The notes beneath the pieces were generated by a model. The model was not told the origin of the DNA. It worked only from the letters and a program-made list of their open reading frames with translations, and did no database searches. Source: Siphonodentalium dalli (taxonomy: Eukaryota; Mollusca; Scaphopoda; Gadilida; Siphonodentaliidae). From it: a DNA stretch of 64,000 bases. The stretch's first letter is position 1; each line of letters starts with the position of its first letter. This document shows, piece by piece, positions 47,701-58,095 of the stretch. A program made the translations under genes and the position numbers. The stretch lies in NCBI GenBank assembly GCA_032622095.1, contig CP136062.1, forward strand, positions 143,794,351 through 143,858,350, given 5' to 3'.

Positions 47701-48672
47701 ATCCTGCAAAAACACAAATTCTCCCAGTGTATGTGGGATAGACTTCGATGACAACGATTGAGTTAATGACAACGAACAACTACTATCTATACCTGTGTAT
47801 TTGTGACTATACATCCCGTTATGATCACCGATGTGGCTTCAAAAACTAGTCAGTGGACAACAACTGAAGACAGACAAGTATCAAACAAAACAATAATTTA
47901 ATATGTAGTGAAACTTCAGTCTTGTTGGGAATATTTTCGTTTGATTCAACAGACTGCACATATTATCGAAATTACAAAACCATTCGACACTTACTTTAGC
48001 CAATTACTGTATCTTGAGGCATAACTATATCATAAATTGCATCTATTAAATCACGGATAGTTACAGTGGGTCAAACACGAGTGTTAATCTTCATATATAG
48101 TTCCGCACGATTGCCAATAAGTGATATTACAACCAATGTTTGAGCATAACAAGAAATTCTCCATAGGGTTCAGTGTTAAATTTTGATCGCAACTGTAGCC
48201 AACAAGAATCACCTGACCACACCCATTCGTTTTTAAAACTACGTCTGTGTTTCATACATAGTATTTTGTTTAGGAATATCAGTACGCACATATCATCATA
48301 CGCAAAATGGCGCCATTTATCCAAAGTACTAGAATCTCCATAGGGCTCAGTGTTAAATTTTGATCACAACTGTAGCCAACAAGAATCAACCGATCACATC
48401 AAAATTTTCAAAAATACATGTAAGGGTCATTTATAGTAGTTTGGACAAGTTTCAAATCGCACCGATCACCATACGCCAGATGGCACCATTTATCATTTTC
48501 TGTAAATACGAAACGCTCTCTAAATTATGTTGACCCCGATTTAGGCCGACCCGCCAAAATTCAAGAATGGAAACAAGTCAATCCTGAAAACACACCTACT
48601 AGGCATACAGAATCCATTTTCAGATCGTTTTTAACAAACCAAAAATGCAAAATGACATAAGGAATCCGACTA
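44759..48672. mobile_element. TIR DNA transposon, 3.9 kb, TSD TAT, inside a Helitron-like copy
   Basis: The 19-bp TIR TAGTCGGATTCCTTATGTC at 44759 is inverted at 48672, with TAT on both sides (44756-44758, 48673-48675). Excision restores TCTATTATATATTTTGG, the Helitron-like 5' end. Inside are diverged direct units (44775-44960, 45300-45470, 45530-45640), a duplicated segment at 47010-47440, a 190-bp tandem at 48140-48440, and subterminal inverse matches (45786 against 48190). Two frames of 152 and 101 codons (45957-46415, 46695-47000, plus) show no transposase motif. Superfamily unknown. Confidence 0.8.
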
Positions 48673-48675
48673 TAT

Positions 48676-49520
48676 ATTTTGGAAGATCTGTGTGTGTGTG
48701 TGTGTGTCTGTCTGTCTGTGTGTTCGCGATGGACTCGAAAACGACCGAACCGATTTCGATGAAACTTGGTATGTGGGGGTACTTTCGGCGGTGGAGTGGC
48801 CTGTTAATTTGCCTGTTAATTTGCCCGTGCGACGCGACCTTGACCTTCAAATCGGGTCATTTCAAGGTCGAACGCCCGAGGATCACGGGATTTCGATGAA
48901 AATTAGTGTCTGGGAATACTTTCGTATGGGGAGTGTCGTAAGCCTATTCGTTTGCCCGTGCGACGTGACTTGACCTTGAAATCGGGTCGATTCAAGGTCA
49001 AATCGCGAATTTTGATGGGCTTTCGACGAAATTTGATACGTGGGGTTACATTTGTCCACTGAGTGTTTTGGACGGGTCGAGTCGTGACTCCGACCTGACC
49101 TTGACCTTCAAAATGATCAATTCGAGGTCAAATCGGGTAAAACCGGATGGATTTCGACGGGTACTTTTGTCGGGTACTTTTGACCGGGCAGTGTTTTGGA
49201 CGGGTCAAATCCTGACCCCACCTCACCTTGACCTTCAAAATGGACAATTCAAGGTCAAATCGCGCAATTCGCCGAAAAGCAGAGGGGAAACAGCCCGGAC
49301 CCCGACCTGACCTTGACCTTCAAAACGATCAATTCAAGGTCAAATCGGATAAAACCGGTTGGATTTCGACGGGTACTTTTGTCCGGGCAGTGTTTTGGAC
49401 GGGTCAAATCGTGACCCCCACCTCAGCATGACCTTCAAAATGGACAATTCAAGGTCACATCGCGCAATTCGCCGAAAAGCAGAGGGGAAACAGCCCGGAC
49501 GAAGTCGGTCCACCTGCTAG
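48676..49520 (+). mobile_element. Helitron-like element, B-type copy 1
   Basis: This is the body of the copy begun at 44749. It has a (TGTG/TCTG)n tract, then units GATTTCGATGAAACTTGGTA ... GACCTTGACCTT ... TTCAAGGTCAAATCG, and a 3' end near CCGGACGAAGTCGG with CTAG at 49517-49520. A duplicated 3' module (49195-49300 and 49375-49500) is visible. Confidence 0.8.
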
Positions 49521-50245
49521 TCTATTATATATTTTAGAAGATCTGTCTGTGTGTCTGTGTGTTCGCGATGGACTCGAAAACGGCCGAACCGATTTCGATG
49601 AAACTTGGTATGTGGGGGTATTTTCGGCCGAGAACTGGCATAGGCCTATTAATTTGTCCGTGAGACGTGACATTGACCTTGAAATCGGGTAATTTCAAGG
49701 TTAAACGCCCGAATATCTCGGCATTTAGATGAAACTTGGTATGTGGGGGTACTCTCGGCCGAGGGGTGACATGAGCCTATTAATTTGCCTGTGCGACGTG
49801 ACCTTTACCTTGAAATAGGGTCATTTCAAGGTCAAACGCCCGTATATCACGGGATTTCGATGAAACTTGGTATGTGGGGGTATTTTCGACCGGGGAGTGG
49901 CATAGGCTCATTAATTTGAACGTGCGACGTGACATTGACCTTGAAATCTGGTCAATTCAAGGTCAAATCGCCAATTTTGATTGGATTTCGACGAAATTTG
50001 ATACATGGGGTTACTTTTGTCCACTGAGTGTTTTGGACGGGTCAAATCGTGACCCCGACCTCACCTTGACCTTCTAAATGATCAATTCAAGGTCAAATCG
50101 GGTAAAACCGGACAGTGTTTTGGACGGGTCAAATCCTGACCCCACCTCACCTTGACCTTCAAAATGGACAATTCAAGGTCAAATCGCGCAATTCGCCGAA
50201 AAGCAGAGGGGAAACAGCCCGGACGAAGTCGGGTCCACCTGCTAG
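49521..50245 (+). mobile_element. Helitron-like element, B-type copy 2
   Basis: It starts TCTATTATATATTTTAGAAG and ends CCCGGACGAAGTCGGG plus CTAG at 50242-50245, with no spacer on either side. It has four AAACTTGGTATGTGGGGGTA-type units. Confidence 0.82.
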
Positions 50246-51023
50246 TCTATTATATATTTTGGAAGATCTGTGTGTCTGTCTGTGTGTCTGTCTGTCTGTC
50301 TGTGTGTTCGCGATGGACTCGAGAACGACCGATTTCGATGAAACTTGGTATTTGGGGGTACTTTCGGCCGTTGAGTGGCATGGGCCTGTTAATTTGCCCG
50401 TGCGACGTGACCTTGACCTTGAAATCGGGTCCTTTCAACGTCGAACGCCCGAGTATCGCGGGATTTCGATGAAAATTAGTGTATTGGGATACTTTCGTAT
50501 GGGGAGTGTCGTAATCCTATTCGTTTGCACGTGCGACGTGACCTTGACCTTGAAATCGGGTCAATTCAAGGTCAAATCGCGAATTTTGATGGGATTTCGA
50601 CGAAATTTGATACGTGGGGTTACCTTTGTCCACTGAGTGTTTTGGAGGGGTCGTGACCCCGACCTGACCTTGACCTTCAAAATGATCAATTCGAGGTCAA
50701 ATCGGGTAAAACCGGATGGATTTCGACGGGTACTTTTGGACGGGCAGTGTTTTGGACGGGTTAAATCGTGACCCCCACCTGACCTTGACCTTCAAAATGG
50801 ACAATTCAAGGTCAAATCGCGCAATTCTCTGAAAAGCAGAGGGGAAACAGCCCGGACGAAGTATGGATTTCGACGGGTACTTTTGTCCGGCAGTGTTTTG
50901 GAAGGGTCAAATCGTGACCCCACCTGACCTTGTACTTCAAAATGGACAATTCAAGGTCAAATCGCGCAATTCGCCGAAAAGCAAAGGGGAAACAGCCCGG
51001 ACGAAGTCGGGTCCACCTGCTAG
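50246..51023 (+). mobile_element. Helitron-like element, B-type copy 3
   Basis: It starts TCTATTATATATTTTGGAAG and ends CCCGGACGAAGTCGGG plus CTAG at 51020-51023. The 3' module is duplicated (50735-50860, 50870-51005). A 173-codon frame (50115-50636) runs across the junction with copy 2 and is not a gene. Confidence 0.82.
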
Positions 51024-51747
51024 CCTATTATATATTTTGGGAAATATGTCTGTCTGTGTGTGTGTGTTCGTGATGGACTCGAAAACGGCTGAGCAGATTT
51101 CGATGAAACTTGGTATGTGGGGGTACTTTCGGCCGGGGACTGACATGGGCCTATTAATTTGCCCGTGGGACGTGACGTTGACCTTGAAATCGGGTCATTT
51201 CAAGGTCAAACGCCCGAGTATCACGGGATTTCGATGAAAATTAGTGTCTATGGATACTTTCGTATGGGGAGTGTCGTAAGCCTATTCGCTTGCACATGCG
51301 ACGTGACCTTGACCTTTAAATCGGGTCAATTCAAGGTCAAATCGCGAATTTTGATGGGATTTCGACGAACTTTTATACGTGGGGTTACTTTTGTCCACTG
51401 AGTGTTTTGGACGGGTCGAGTATTTACCCCGACCAGACCTTGACCTTCAAAATTATCAATTAGAGGTCGAATCGGGTAAAACCGGATGGATTTCGACGGG
51501 TACTTTTGTCGGGTACTTTTGTCCGGTCAGTGTTTTGGACGGCTCAAATCGTGACCCCACCTCACCTTGACCTTCAAAATGGACAATTCAAGGTCAAATC
51601 GCGCAATTCGCCGAAAAGCAGAGGGTAAACAGCCCGGACCAATTCAAAGACCTTGACCTTCAAAATGGACAATTCAAGGGCAAATCGCGCAATTCGCCGA
51701 AAAAGCAGAGGGGAAACAGCCCGGACGAAGTCGGGTCCACCTGCTAG
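51024..51747 (+). mobile_element. Helitron-like element, B-type copy 4
   Basis: It starts CCTATTATATATTTTGGG (first T changed to C) and ends CCCGGACGAAGTCGGG plus CTAG at 51744-51747, followed by T. It is the last of the tandem and again has a doubled 3' module. Confidence 0.8.
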
Positions 51748-51750
51748 TGC

Positions 51751-52110
51751 TATATATCTGTGCAGAGATGTCCCTTACTAAAATTTACTAGAACACCGGT
51801 GTGGAGACACACATTCGTGGGACAGAGATGCTGCTAACATGAAATAGGGGTGTTTATTTTATAAGTCAATAAGTAAACCATATGAGGGAAGCAAGCCCCC
51901 AGGGACCCCTAATTCCCTTTTTATGACCGTGGATATGTATATATCTGTGCAGGAGATGTCTCGTTAATCAAATATACTAGAGATCCGGGATGGAGACACA
52001 CAGTCATGGGACATGGATGCTGATGACATGAAAATAGGTGTTTTTGTGCCAATTTCAAGTAAATAAGTACTGGCACATCAATTATGAGTGAAGCAAGCCC
52101 CTGGCGATAC
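51751..52110 (+). repeat. Continuation of the 43.3-44.4 kb tandem repeat
   Basis: Two units with TATATCTGTGCAGGAGATGT, GGAGACACACAGTCATGGGA and GAGGGAAGCAAGCCCCCAGG. This is the same sense as 44340-44414, showing that the C and B Helitron-like block sits within this array. Confidence 0.68.
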
Positions 52111-52124
52111 AAAATTGTTGTGAC

Positions 52125-52295
52125 ACAAGCGCCAAAACATGTGCCATTAGTCGCACATTTCATCGCTTGTGTCGCTTTCGGTGCGCGCCGAAACATGCTC
52201 TAATGGCGCACTTTTTGTCGCTTTCGGCGCGTTACTAAATTAATGGCGAACTTTTTGTCGCTTTCGGCGCGCGCCGAAAGCGCCATTAGCAAGTG
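52125..52295. repeat. GC-rich short tandem repeats with palindromes
   Basis: Three units of about 50 bp contain TAATGGCGCACTTTTTGTCG and CGCTTTCGGCGCG. The 18-bp palindrome TTTCGGCGCGCGCCGAAA is at 52262-52279. Confidence 0.7.
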
Positions 52296-52319
52296 GCCCT
52301 AATAGTATTCCATATCCCT

Positions 52320-53060
52320 ATGGTATTTCTCGAAAGTCGGAAAGTCGTCGGTTTTGTTCCTTGACACAAGTGCGCACCCAACATCTCGTCTCTATGTGGC
52401 GTTTATGGTACTCATACATACATATCAGTAGCATCCCATCGATGGAGCTGGCCGTGGCTATCTCACATTACAACTTAACAAGTAACATTATTAGCGCGCA
52501 CCGCGTGTATATTGTTCCCAATTCTGTTTATAGCTGTGGTCCTATGGGCATTTTATTTATAGATAATTGGTTTTTCCGGTTTAAAAGTCGAACTGCGCGA
52601 CCAGGAGGCCGAGTCCGGTAAAAGGTGTAGTTGGGAATTTCAATTTCGTTTATTGTCCTTTACATTATTATGTCAATAATGTTGATTTTTGGTTTGTGAC
52701 AAGCTATGTCAATTACCAATAAAAGAAATTTAAAAGATAATTTGTAAGTTTTATATTTCAACTTTTATAGATATGTTTCGTTCTGCAGCCCACTGATGGT
52801 TGTGGTCGGAGACGGCCGAGTCGGCCGCCGGTTCGTTAATTAGGTGCTGGTTGTTATTGTTATTTTAACGGAATTCGGAGTTGGTCATTCGCGAAACCAA
52901 TATATTTTATATTCTATAATTACAATCATGGGTATATAATATATGATCTTGAGCGCGTTACCATTTCTGACTATGGTTTTCTTGTTTTGACTGGCCTAAG
53001 AATACCAACAGGCACAGTGTTCTTAATACACTGTTAACAGCTCAGTGATATCTTCAATCA
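52320..53060. repeat. Inverted copy of the 40985-41220 repeat with extra sequence
   Basis: GTACTCATAC ... CCCATCGATGGAGCTGGCC near 52405-52455 and AAGAATACCAACAGGCACAG near 52999 are the inverse of 41030-41140. About 480 bp between them is absent from the other copy. Confidence 0.6.
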
Positions 53061-53107
53061 CGCAAAAAACATGATAACGTCGTGTACCTCTATACCGGTC
53101 ACCACAA

Positions 53108-53478
53108 AGTGTACTTTCAGACGACCACGATAAAATCGTGAGTGGAAAGATTTCCTTCGTAGGAAGTAACCGGTAGATGGAGTGCGCATGCTCACGTCAA
53201 AATCGTAGGTCAAAAAATAATATCAGACAGTATTTGATTTTAGATGCGATATCGTGGCGTATCCTTGGTTACCTCCACTTGCGACGTAATCGCAGCCGTG
53301 TGTACGTAAAAATCGTAGCTGGAAATGGTCGTAGGGTAGTCAATCACATGCTTTATATAGAACAACCTACGATATCATAATGCACGTGACATCGCAATCG
53401 TCTGAACAAACTATCCACGATCTCGTCGGGCCCGATTCCTCCTCTTACGACTGTATTGTGGTCGTCTGAAGGTACACT
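53108..53478. mobile_element. MITE-like element with 30-bp TIRs
   Basis: AGTGTACTTTCAGACGACCA at 53108 is inverted at 53478 (TGGTCGTCTGAAGGTACACT). It sits inside a copy of the 42.7-43.1 kb repeat, which lacks it, supporting insertion. The target duplication is not clear. Confidence 0.65.
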
Positions 53479-53810
53479 AACACTACCGTCTGTATCGTCC
53501 CTGATACGAATAGGATCGGGCGGGGTATTCATATTCCAGTTTCTGATTCTCAGTGACTGTGCACTTAATGATACGTGTGTGCGGATATCCGTGATATATG
53601 CATGTGTGAGGAATCAAATGGCGTGATACAAAGAGTCGCAAAAGTGGACTGCCCGAGTCATGAATGTTGGAGGGGGCTTACTTGGCTTACTTGTCGCAAA
53701 CTTCATGTTTGGGGTAGTTATGATACATTGTATTGATGTAATATCATACGTGGTTTAAACGTGGCACTGCTTGTGTCATGGTGGGGTCTTGGCATTATGG
53801 GTAATTTTTG
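53479..53810 (+). repeat. Partial copy of the 42307-43136 element
   Basis: GTATCGTCCCTGATACGAAT, TGATACAAAGAGTCGCAAAA and GCTTGTGTCATGGTGGGG match 42810-43125 in the same sense. Confidence 0.6.
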
Positions 53811-54870
53811 TTTTTGGCACTGCCATCATATCAATGCAACAGACTATTAAAGGTACGGTTGGCCTTGGTGGTGGGTATCCTGTGAAAATATCTCCACCCG
53901 TCAAAAACCGCTACAAACAGAAAGAACATCAAAATGTAGAAAGACTTTGTCCGTATACAAATACGAAATATCACTTAAACAGTATGTTATTGTCATATGT
54001 TTGACCATTGTTATGTAAACAAAGGCATAAAAAGTAACTTTTCTGGCGTTTGTTTATATTATGATGGTAAATATAAAGAGCGTTCTTTGTTGGTGAATTC
54101 CTGATATGGAACTAATAGAGAGCATTTATGCCATTTGTGTGTGATTAACCAGTAGCATTGTGCGGTCTTCTGTAACACAATCAGGCTCTTGCTTAGGTAA
54201 AATATAGTAGGTCTTTACGATAACATGCTGTTTACGCGATGGTCATGGTATATATGAACGAAACTGTATGCGTTTTAATGTTTTTCTGTTTACAGTGTTT
54301 GGAACAAATATGAATATTTTCGACAATTAAGGCCTCACGTGCCTTTAAGCAAATTATTATGTTTATGTGTATATGCTATTATTCTGAATATTTAGTAGAC
54401 AGAAAGCGCAAGAAATACATTGTATAACCTGGACAACGCCGGGTAGCCCGGTTAGTTAAATCTATATGAACATACTCCAGTATTTTCATAAACTATTTCA
54501 ATCAAGGCAATGCTTTACCGTCAGGCAGGGGTCGTCAAAATACACGTGCTGTGTGATATATGAAAATATCACCTACATGTAACCTCCAATCTGTAAAGGG
54601 TGGGAGAAATGTATTTTCATTTACGAAATAAATGCTAATCCCTTCACAATCACTCTCGGTCAATGTTTTCTTTCTTAGCTAGCTTGCTTTCAAAATATTT
54701 AGTATCCTTCTATTGTTTTACAATGGAAGTATACTGTTATTCCATTTTTTATTTTTTTCCAATATCTTTTATTATTATTCTTATCAATTTTATAACGCTT
54801 ATTTCTCAGGAACTACTTGATATAGGGGCTGTATGTATATAGACTGTCAGATGTGGAAGCAAGACAGTGA
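53811..54870. other. Intron 1, no gene; a decayed Helitron-like end near 54430-54457
   Basis: ACCTGGACAACGCCGGGTAG followed by CCCGGTTAG forms a hairpin like the C-type end. Otherwise nothing recognised. Confidence 0.4.
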
Positions 54871-55158
54871 ATCAACCCAGCAACCCCATGCATATATCCG
54901 GCCATTCAGAAGTCTTCAGATGCAGCACCGAAACAACTGAAGACCACCATCCCTCTTCCTGAGTATACGTCAATCACATATCACCCTGGCACCCTCGCTC
55001 AATTCATCCTGGACTGTTCCTGTGACTCTATCTCGGATATACTTAAATTGGACTACTCACTGTTGGAGAAGATCGAATATTGGAGCAGAGTTAACATCAT
55101 GGACATTCATCAACAAAGAGCATTATCATTGAAGAAAGATCACAGCAGACTGAGTTAA
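54871..55158 (+). CDS. Unrecognised 95-codon open frame (possible exon or element remnant)
   Basis: This frame follows a TGA and runs to TAA at 55156-55158 with no ATG near its start. It reads INPATPCIYPAIQKSS early, PLPEYTSITYHPGTLAQFIL in the middle and LLEKIEYWSRVNIMDIHQQR late. Its composition is much more protein-like than other frames here (varied residues, few Cys/Ile runs), and an ag acceptor is available at its left edge (TCAACCCAG). I recognise no family. It lies on the strand opposite the lectin, within its intron 1. It may equally be a transposon remnant. Confidence 0.3.
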   Translation: MNPATPCIYPAIQKSSDAAPKQLKTTIPLPEYTSITYHPGTLAQFILDCSCDSISDILKLDYSLLEKIEYWSRVNIMDIHQQRALSLKKDHSRLS

Positions 55159-55401
55159 TTGTTCTACGTATCATTGTTATACACGCAATCATGTCAATCG
55201 GAAATTAGAAAGTAATAACACTCCAATACGGAGGTTCAGCGAAAAATTACCGCTGGGATTTCAAGAGAAAGAAGAAGAATAGCCCTGTGTTAGTTCTAAG
55301 TACTCGGGATGTTGTACTAACTTGTTCTGCAGAGTTGTCTCCCTTTATGTGAAAAAAATGTATCTTGAAAAATATGCGTAGCAGAGACTCCAAATTTGGA
55401 C

Positions 55402-56052
55402 CATTGGTACATCTAATTATACCCTATTGGTACATCTAATTATACCCTATTGGTACATCTAATTATACCCTATTGGTACATCTAATTATACCCTATTGGT
55501 ACATCTAATTATACCCTATTGGTACATCTAATTATACCCTATTGGTACATCTAATTATACCCTGTTGGTACATCTAATTATACCCTATTGGTACATCTAA
55601 TTATACCCTATTGGTACATCTAATTATACCCTATTGGTACATCTAATTATACCCTATTGGTACATCTAATTATACCCTATTGGTACATCTAATTATACCC
55701 TATTGGTACATCTAATTATACCCTATTGGTACATCTAATTATACCCTATTGGTACATCTAATTATACCCTATTGGTACATCTAATTATACCCTATTGGTA
55801 CATCTAATTATACCCTATTGGTACATCTAATTATACCCTATTGGTACATCTAATTATACCCTATTGGTACATCTAATTATACCCTATTGGTACATCTAAT
55901 TATACCCTATTGGTACATCTAATTATATCCCATTGGTACCTCTAATTATACCATATTGGTACATCTAATTATACCCTATTGGTACATCTAATTATACCCT
56001 ATTGGTACATCTAATTATACCCTATTGGTACATCTAATTATACCCTATTGGA
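55402..56052 (+). repeat. 23-bp minisatellite, about 28 copies
   Basis: The unit is ATTGGTACATCTAATTATAC plus CCT. Copies are almost identical, with single changes near 55563, 55928 and 55940-55955. There are no unique spacers, so it is not a CRISPR-like array. Confidence 0.95.
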
Positions 56053-56384
56053 TCCATTTATAAAAAAAATTATGTCGCGCTTTCTCTATATAGTTGTCGC
56101 CCATGGTTAGGAAAACTCGATTTATTTCAGATCCGGTGTCCGCCTATGACATGCAAGTTATCCAGATTTGATAAATTCTATGCAGTTACTCGTTAGCAAC
56201 TTGATATGAAGAAAAGTCTTGCACAAGGACGGACATATAATTTTGGGGTTCGGATGGGATGCGACGATTTCAACTGCCGTGTGTCTGTCTTTATGACGTA
56301 CTAATGATCCTCCTGGAAGAATTTTGTAAATCGCGTTGAGAAATTACCAGGTTATAGCCCATCGAATATTGTATTCATATATCG

Positions 56385-56905
56385 ATTGAGGAGAAAGTGC
56401 CTGTTTACAAAACTCCTCCCGGACGACGCACATCTGCCAGATTTGGTTTATGTGTGCGTGTTAAACATAGAGAGAAGACGAACTGGCGAAAATTTTATCC
56501 AACCACATTTGTCCGTATAAGGGAGGGGGCAAAATTTGTCTCTTTTTGTTGTCTCCGATTTGAACCAAATATTGTGAAGTATCTATGGGACGTCCTGAGA
56601 GACATACCGAAAGAATATTCTAATTCGGTTGAGGAACTTCGAAGTTATGTACATCGAAAATTATATTCATAAAAAGCTTGTTGAGAAAGTTCTTGTTTAC
56701 TAATCTTCTCCCAGACGAAGCACAACAGCTGCATTTGGTTCAGGTGGGCATGTTAAACACAGACAGAAGAGGAATCGAGGAAACTGTTACTACGATCCGC
56801 TCACATTTGTTTTGTTTTTCGCCAATTCGAACCAAAATGGTTATGAGGTATATATAGGATGTACTGAATGAATTTTGTAAATTAGTCGACAAATTTTGAA
56901 ATTAC
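56385..56905 (+). repeat. Diverged direct duplication, about 300 bp, with a short open frame
   Basis: GAGAAAGTGCCTGTTTACAA near 56391 and GAGAAAGTTCTTGTTTACTA near 56683 start two related units, and AACCAAAT ... TATCTATGGGAYGT pairs with AACCAAAATGG ... ATAGGATGT. The first unit holds a 91-codon frame (56397-56672). The second is broken, and I see no motif, so coding is doubtful. Confidence 0.5.
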
Positions 56906-57169
56906 TACCTTTCATTCTTATCAATGTTATGGAAGATGCACAAAATTCCTTCAACTCATCGCCATGGGATTAGATAGCAAATGGGCTCTGGAAATTAGTT
57001 TAATTGATTAATCCGCATTGGCGATTAAGCGGTTGAAGCCTAGCGGCTGAACGTTGGTTAACAGGGGTAATTTGACTCGAAGAGTGTTATTATATAGACC
57101 ATGTTAACCTCACATGTTTTCTAGTCGATGTTCAAAATTGAGCAAATATACACCATCTAGTGCATGATA

Positions 57170-57530
57170 TGGCTTAGGAATATGGCTAGGGTTAGAGAAA
57201 GATTTAGGGTTTGGGTTTGTTTTATGGTTAGTGTTATGGATTATGTCATGGTTGTGAATAGGCTTATAAAGTTATACATAGTGTTAGTGCTTGGGTCAGG
57301 GTTAGTGTTATAACCGTGATAAGATTATTGGTTATAGGCAGGGCTAGTGTAATGGGTAAGGGTTGGTTATAGACAGAGTTAGAATTATGGATGTGGTTAT
57401 TGTTACGGCTAGAGCAATGGTTATGGTTAGCATTATAAAAAAAATAAATATTTGGGTTAAAGATATGGTATGTGTTGCAGATAGGTATGGTTATGGTTAG
57501 GGTGTGAGTTATGGAAACGGTTAAGATTGC
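57170..57530. repeat. Degenerate GGTTAGGG/GGTTATGG tract (telomere-like)
   Basis: Words such as GGTTAGGGTTAG-like, ATGGTTAGTGTTATGG and GGTTATGGTTAGGG recur irregularly for about 360 bp. This is an interstitial degenerate array, not a telomere. Confidence 0.7.
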
Positions 57531-57936
57531 GAGTGGGGTTTGGATTGGGGAATAGGAATATTCATAGAAGTATCAAACTTCCATCTTGGAAGTTTAAAAT
57601 TTCTAAATTTTTTGTGCGTGTTTTATTCCATTCAGGAAGTCACAATAATTTGGGTAAGCTATTCGTTGTCTCAGAAATGATTATTATTATGTCGTATTAC
57701 AATTTTAAAATGTGACAAGATCTTTTAAGTCGCTAAGGCAAAGAGAAAATAAAAACTCAATGACACTCTCATTTTGCAATACCTACCTCTTGAATTATCT
57801 GTTTTTTTTATGGAAATGTACAGCGTGAAGTATCAAGACAGTCACAGTACGTCTGCTATCATGTTATGTGGCGTATATACACAAGACTTAGTGGTGCATT
57901 ATCCAGTAAGTTGTTTGCTTAGAGGTTGGTGCTCAC

Positions 57937-58095
57937 CTTTTATAAATTCCATCTCGGCCGCATTGTCGATTAGTGCCAGATCTCCATGCTGTGCTTGACA
58001 TTCAGTTCGTGCTCCGTTCCATGTGTTACCATGACCACTAAAATGGAAGCAGTGGTCTCCGTGGCGGGCCCACATGGTGCAATGACAAACATGAG
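57937..58095 (-). CDS. C-type lectin exon, N-terminal third of the CTLD
   Basis: Read on the minus strand, this 159-bp exon follows a pyrimidine-rich acceptor (attaattgtag) and stops at AAAG before the donor gtgagc. It encodes 52 whole codons with two bases before and one after. Visible residues are HVCHCTMW (paired cysteines of a long-form CTLD), GDHCFHF, then W-x3-A-x3-C at NTWNGARTEC, and GDLALID followed by an E-x2-F-I helix end. This matches the first strand and two helices of the CTLD fold. An open frame continues upstream of the acceptor, but its residues do not fit the family, so I prefer the splice site. The next exon is 26.4 kb away at 31548. Confidence 0.85.

Larger units (their letters stand above)
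14264..58095 (-). other. C-type lectin gene (three exons seen, two very long introns)
   Basis: Three minus-strand exons at 58095-57937, 31548-31475 and 14431-14264 join in phase into a single C-type lectin-like domain (CTLD). Exon 1 ends with one extra base, exon 2 begins with the two bases that complete that codon and ends in phase 0, and exon 3 opens in phase 0. The introns (31549-57936 and 14432-31474) start with gtgagc and gtaagt and end in cag. The merged domain has the N-terminal cysteine pair of long-form CTLDs, WIGL, QPD and WND. Proteins of this family bind sugars with calcium, usually secreted or on the cell surface, often in innate recognition. The first exon seen needs an upstream exon ending in phase 1, which I did not find, so signal peptide and promoter are unknown. 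The gene could be longer or carry several domains. That all three exons belong to one gene is inferred from phase and domain continuity. Confidence 0.82.

Noticed and set aside
50115-50636. 173-codon plus frame, the longest in the window
   Set aside because: It runs across the junction of two tandem Helitron-like copies and repeats the same phrases as the other copies. It is repeat sequence, not a gene.
40985-54530. One giant inverted-repeat element from 41 to 54.5 kb
   Set aside because: The matching pieces are not in mirrored order (40.98 kb pairs with 52-53 kb, 41.65 kb with 54.5 kb), so they are separate dispersed repeats.
55402-56052. CRISPR-like regular array
   Set aside because: Units are contiguous 23-mers without spacers, in eukaryotic DNA.
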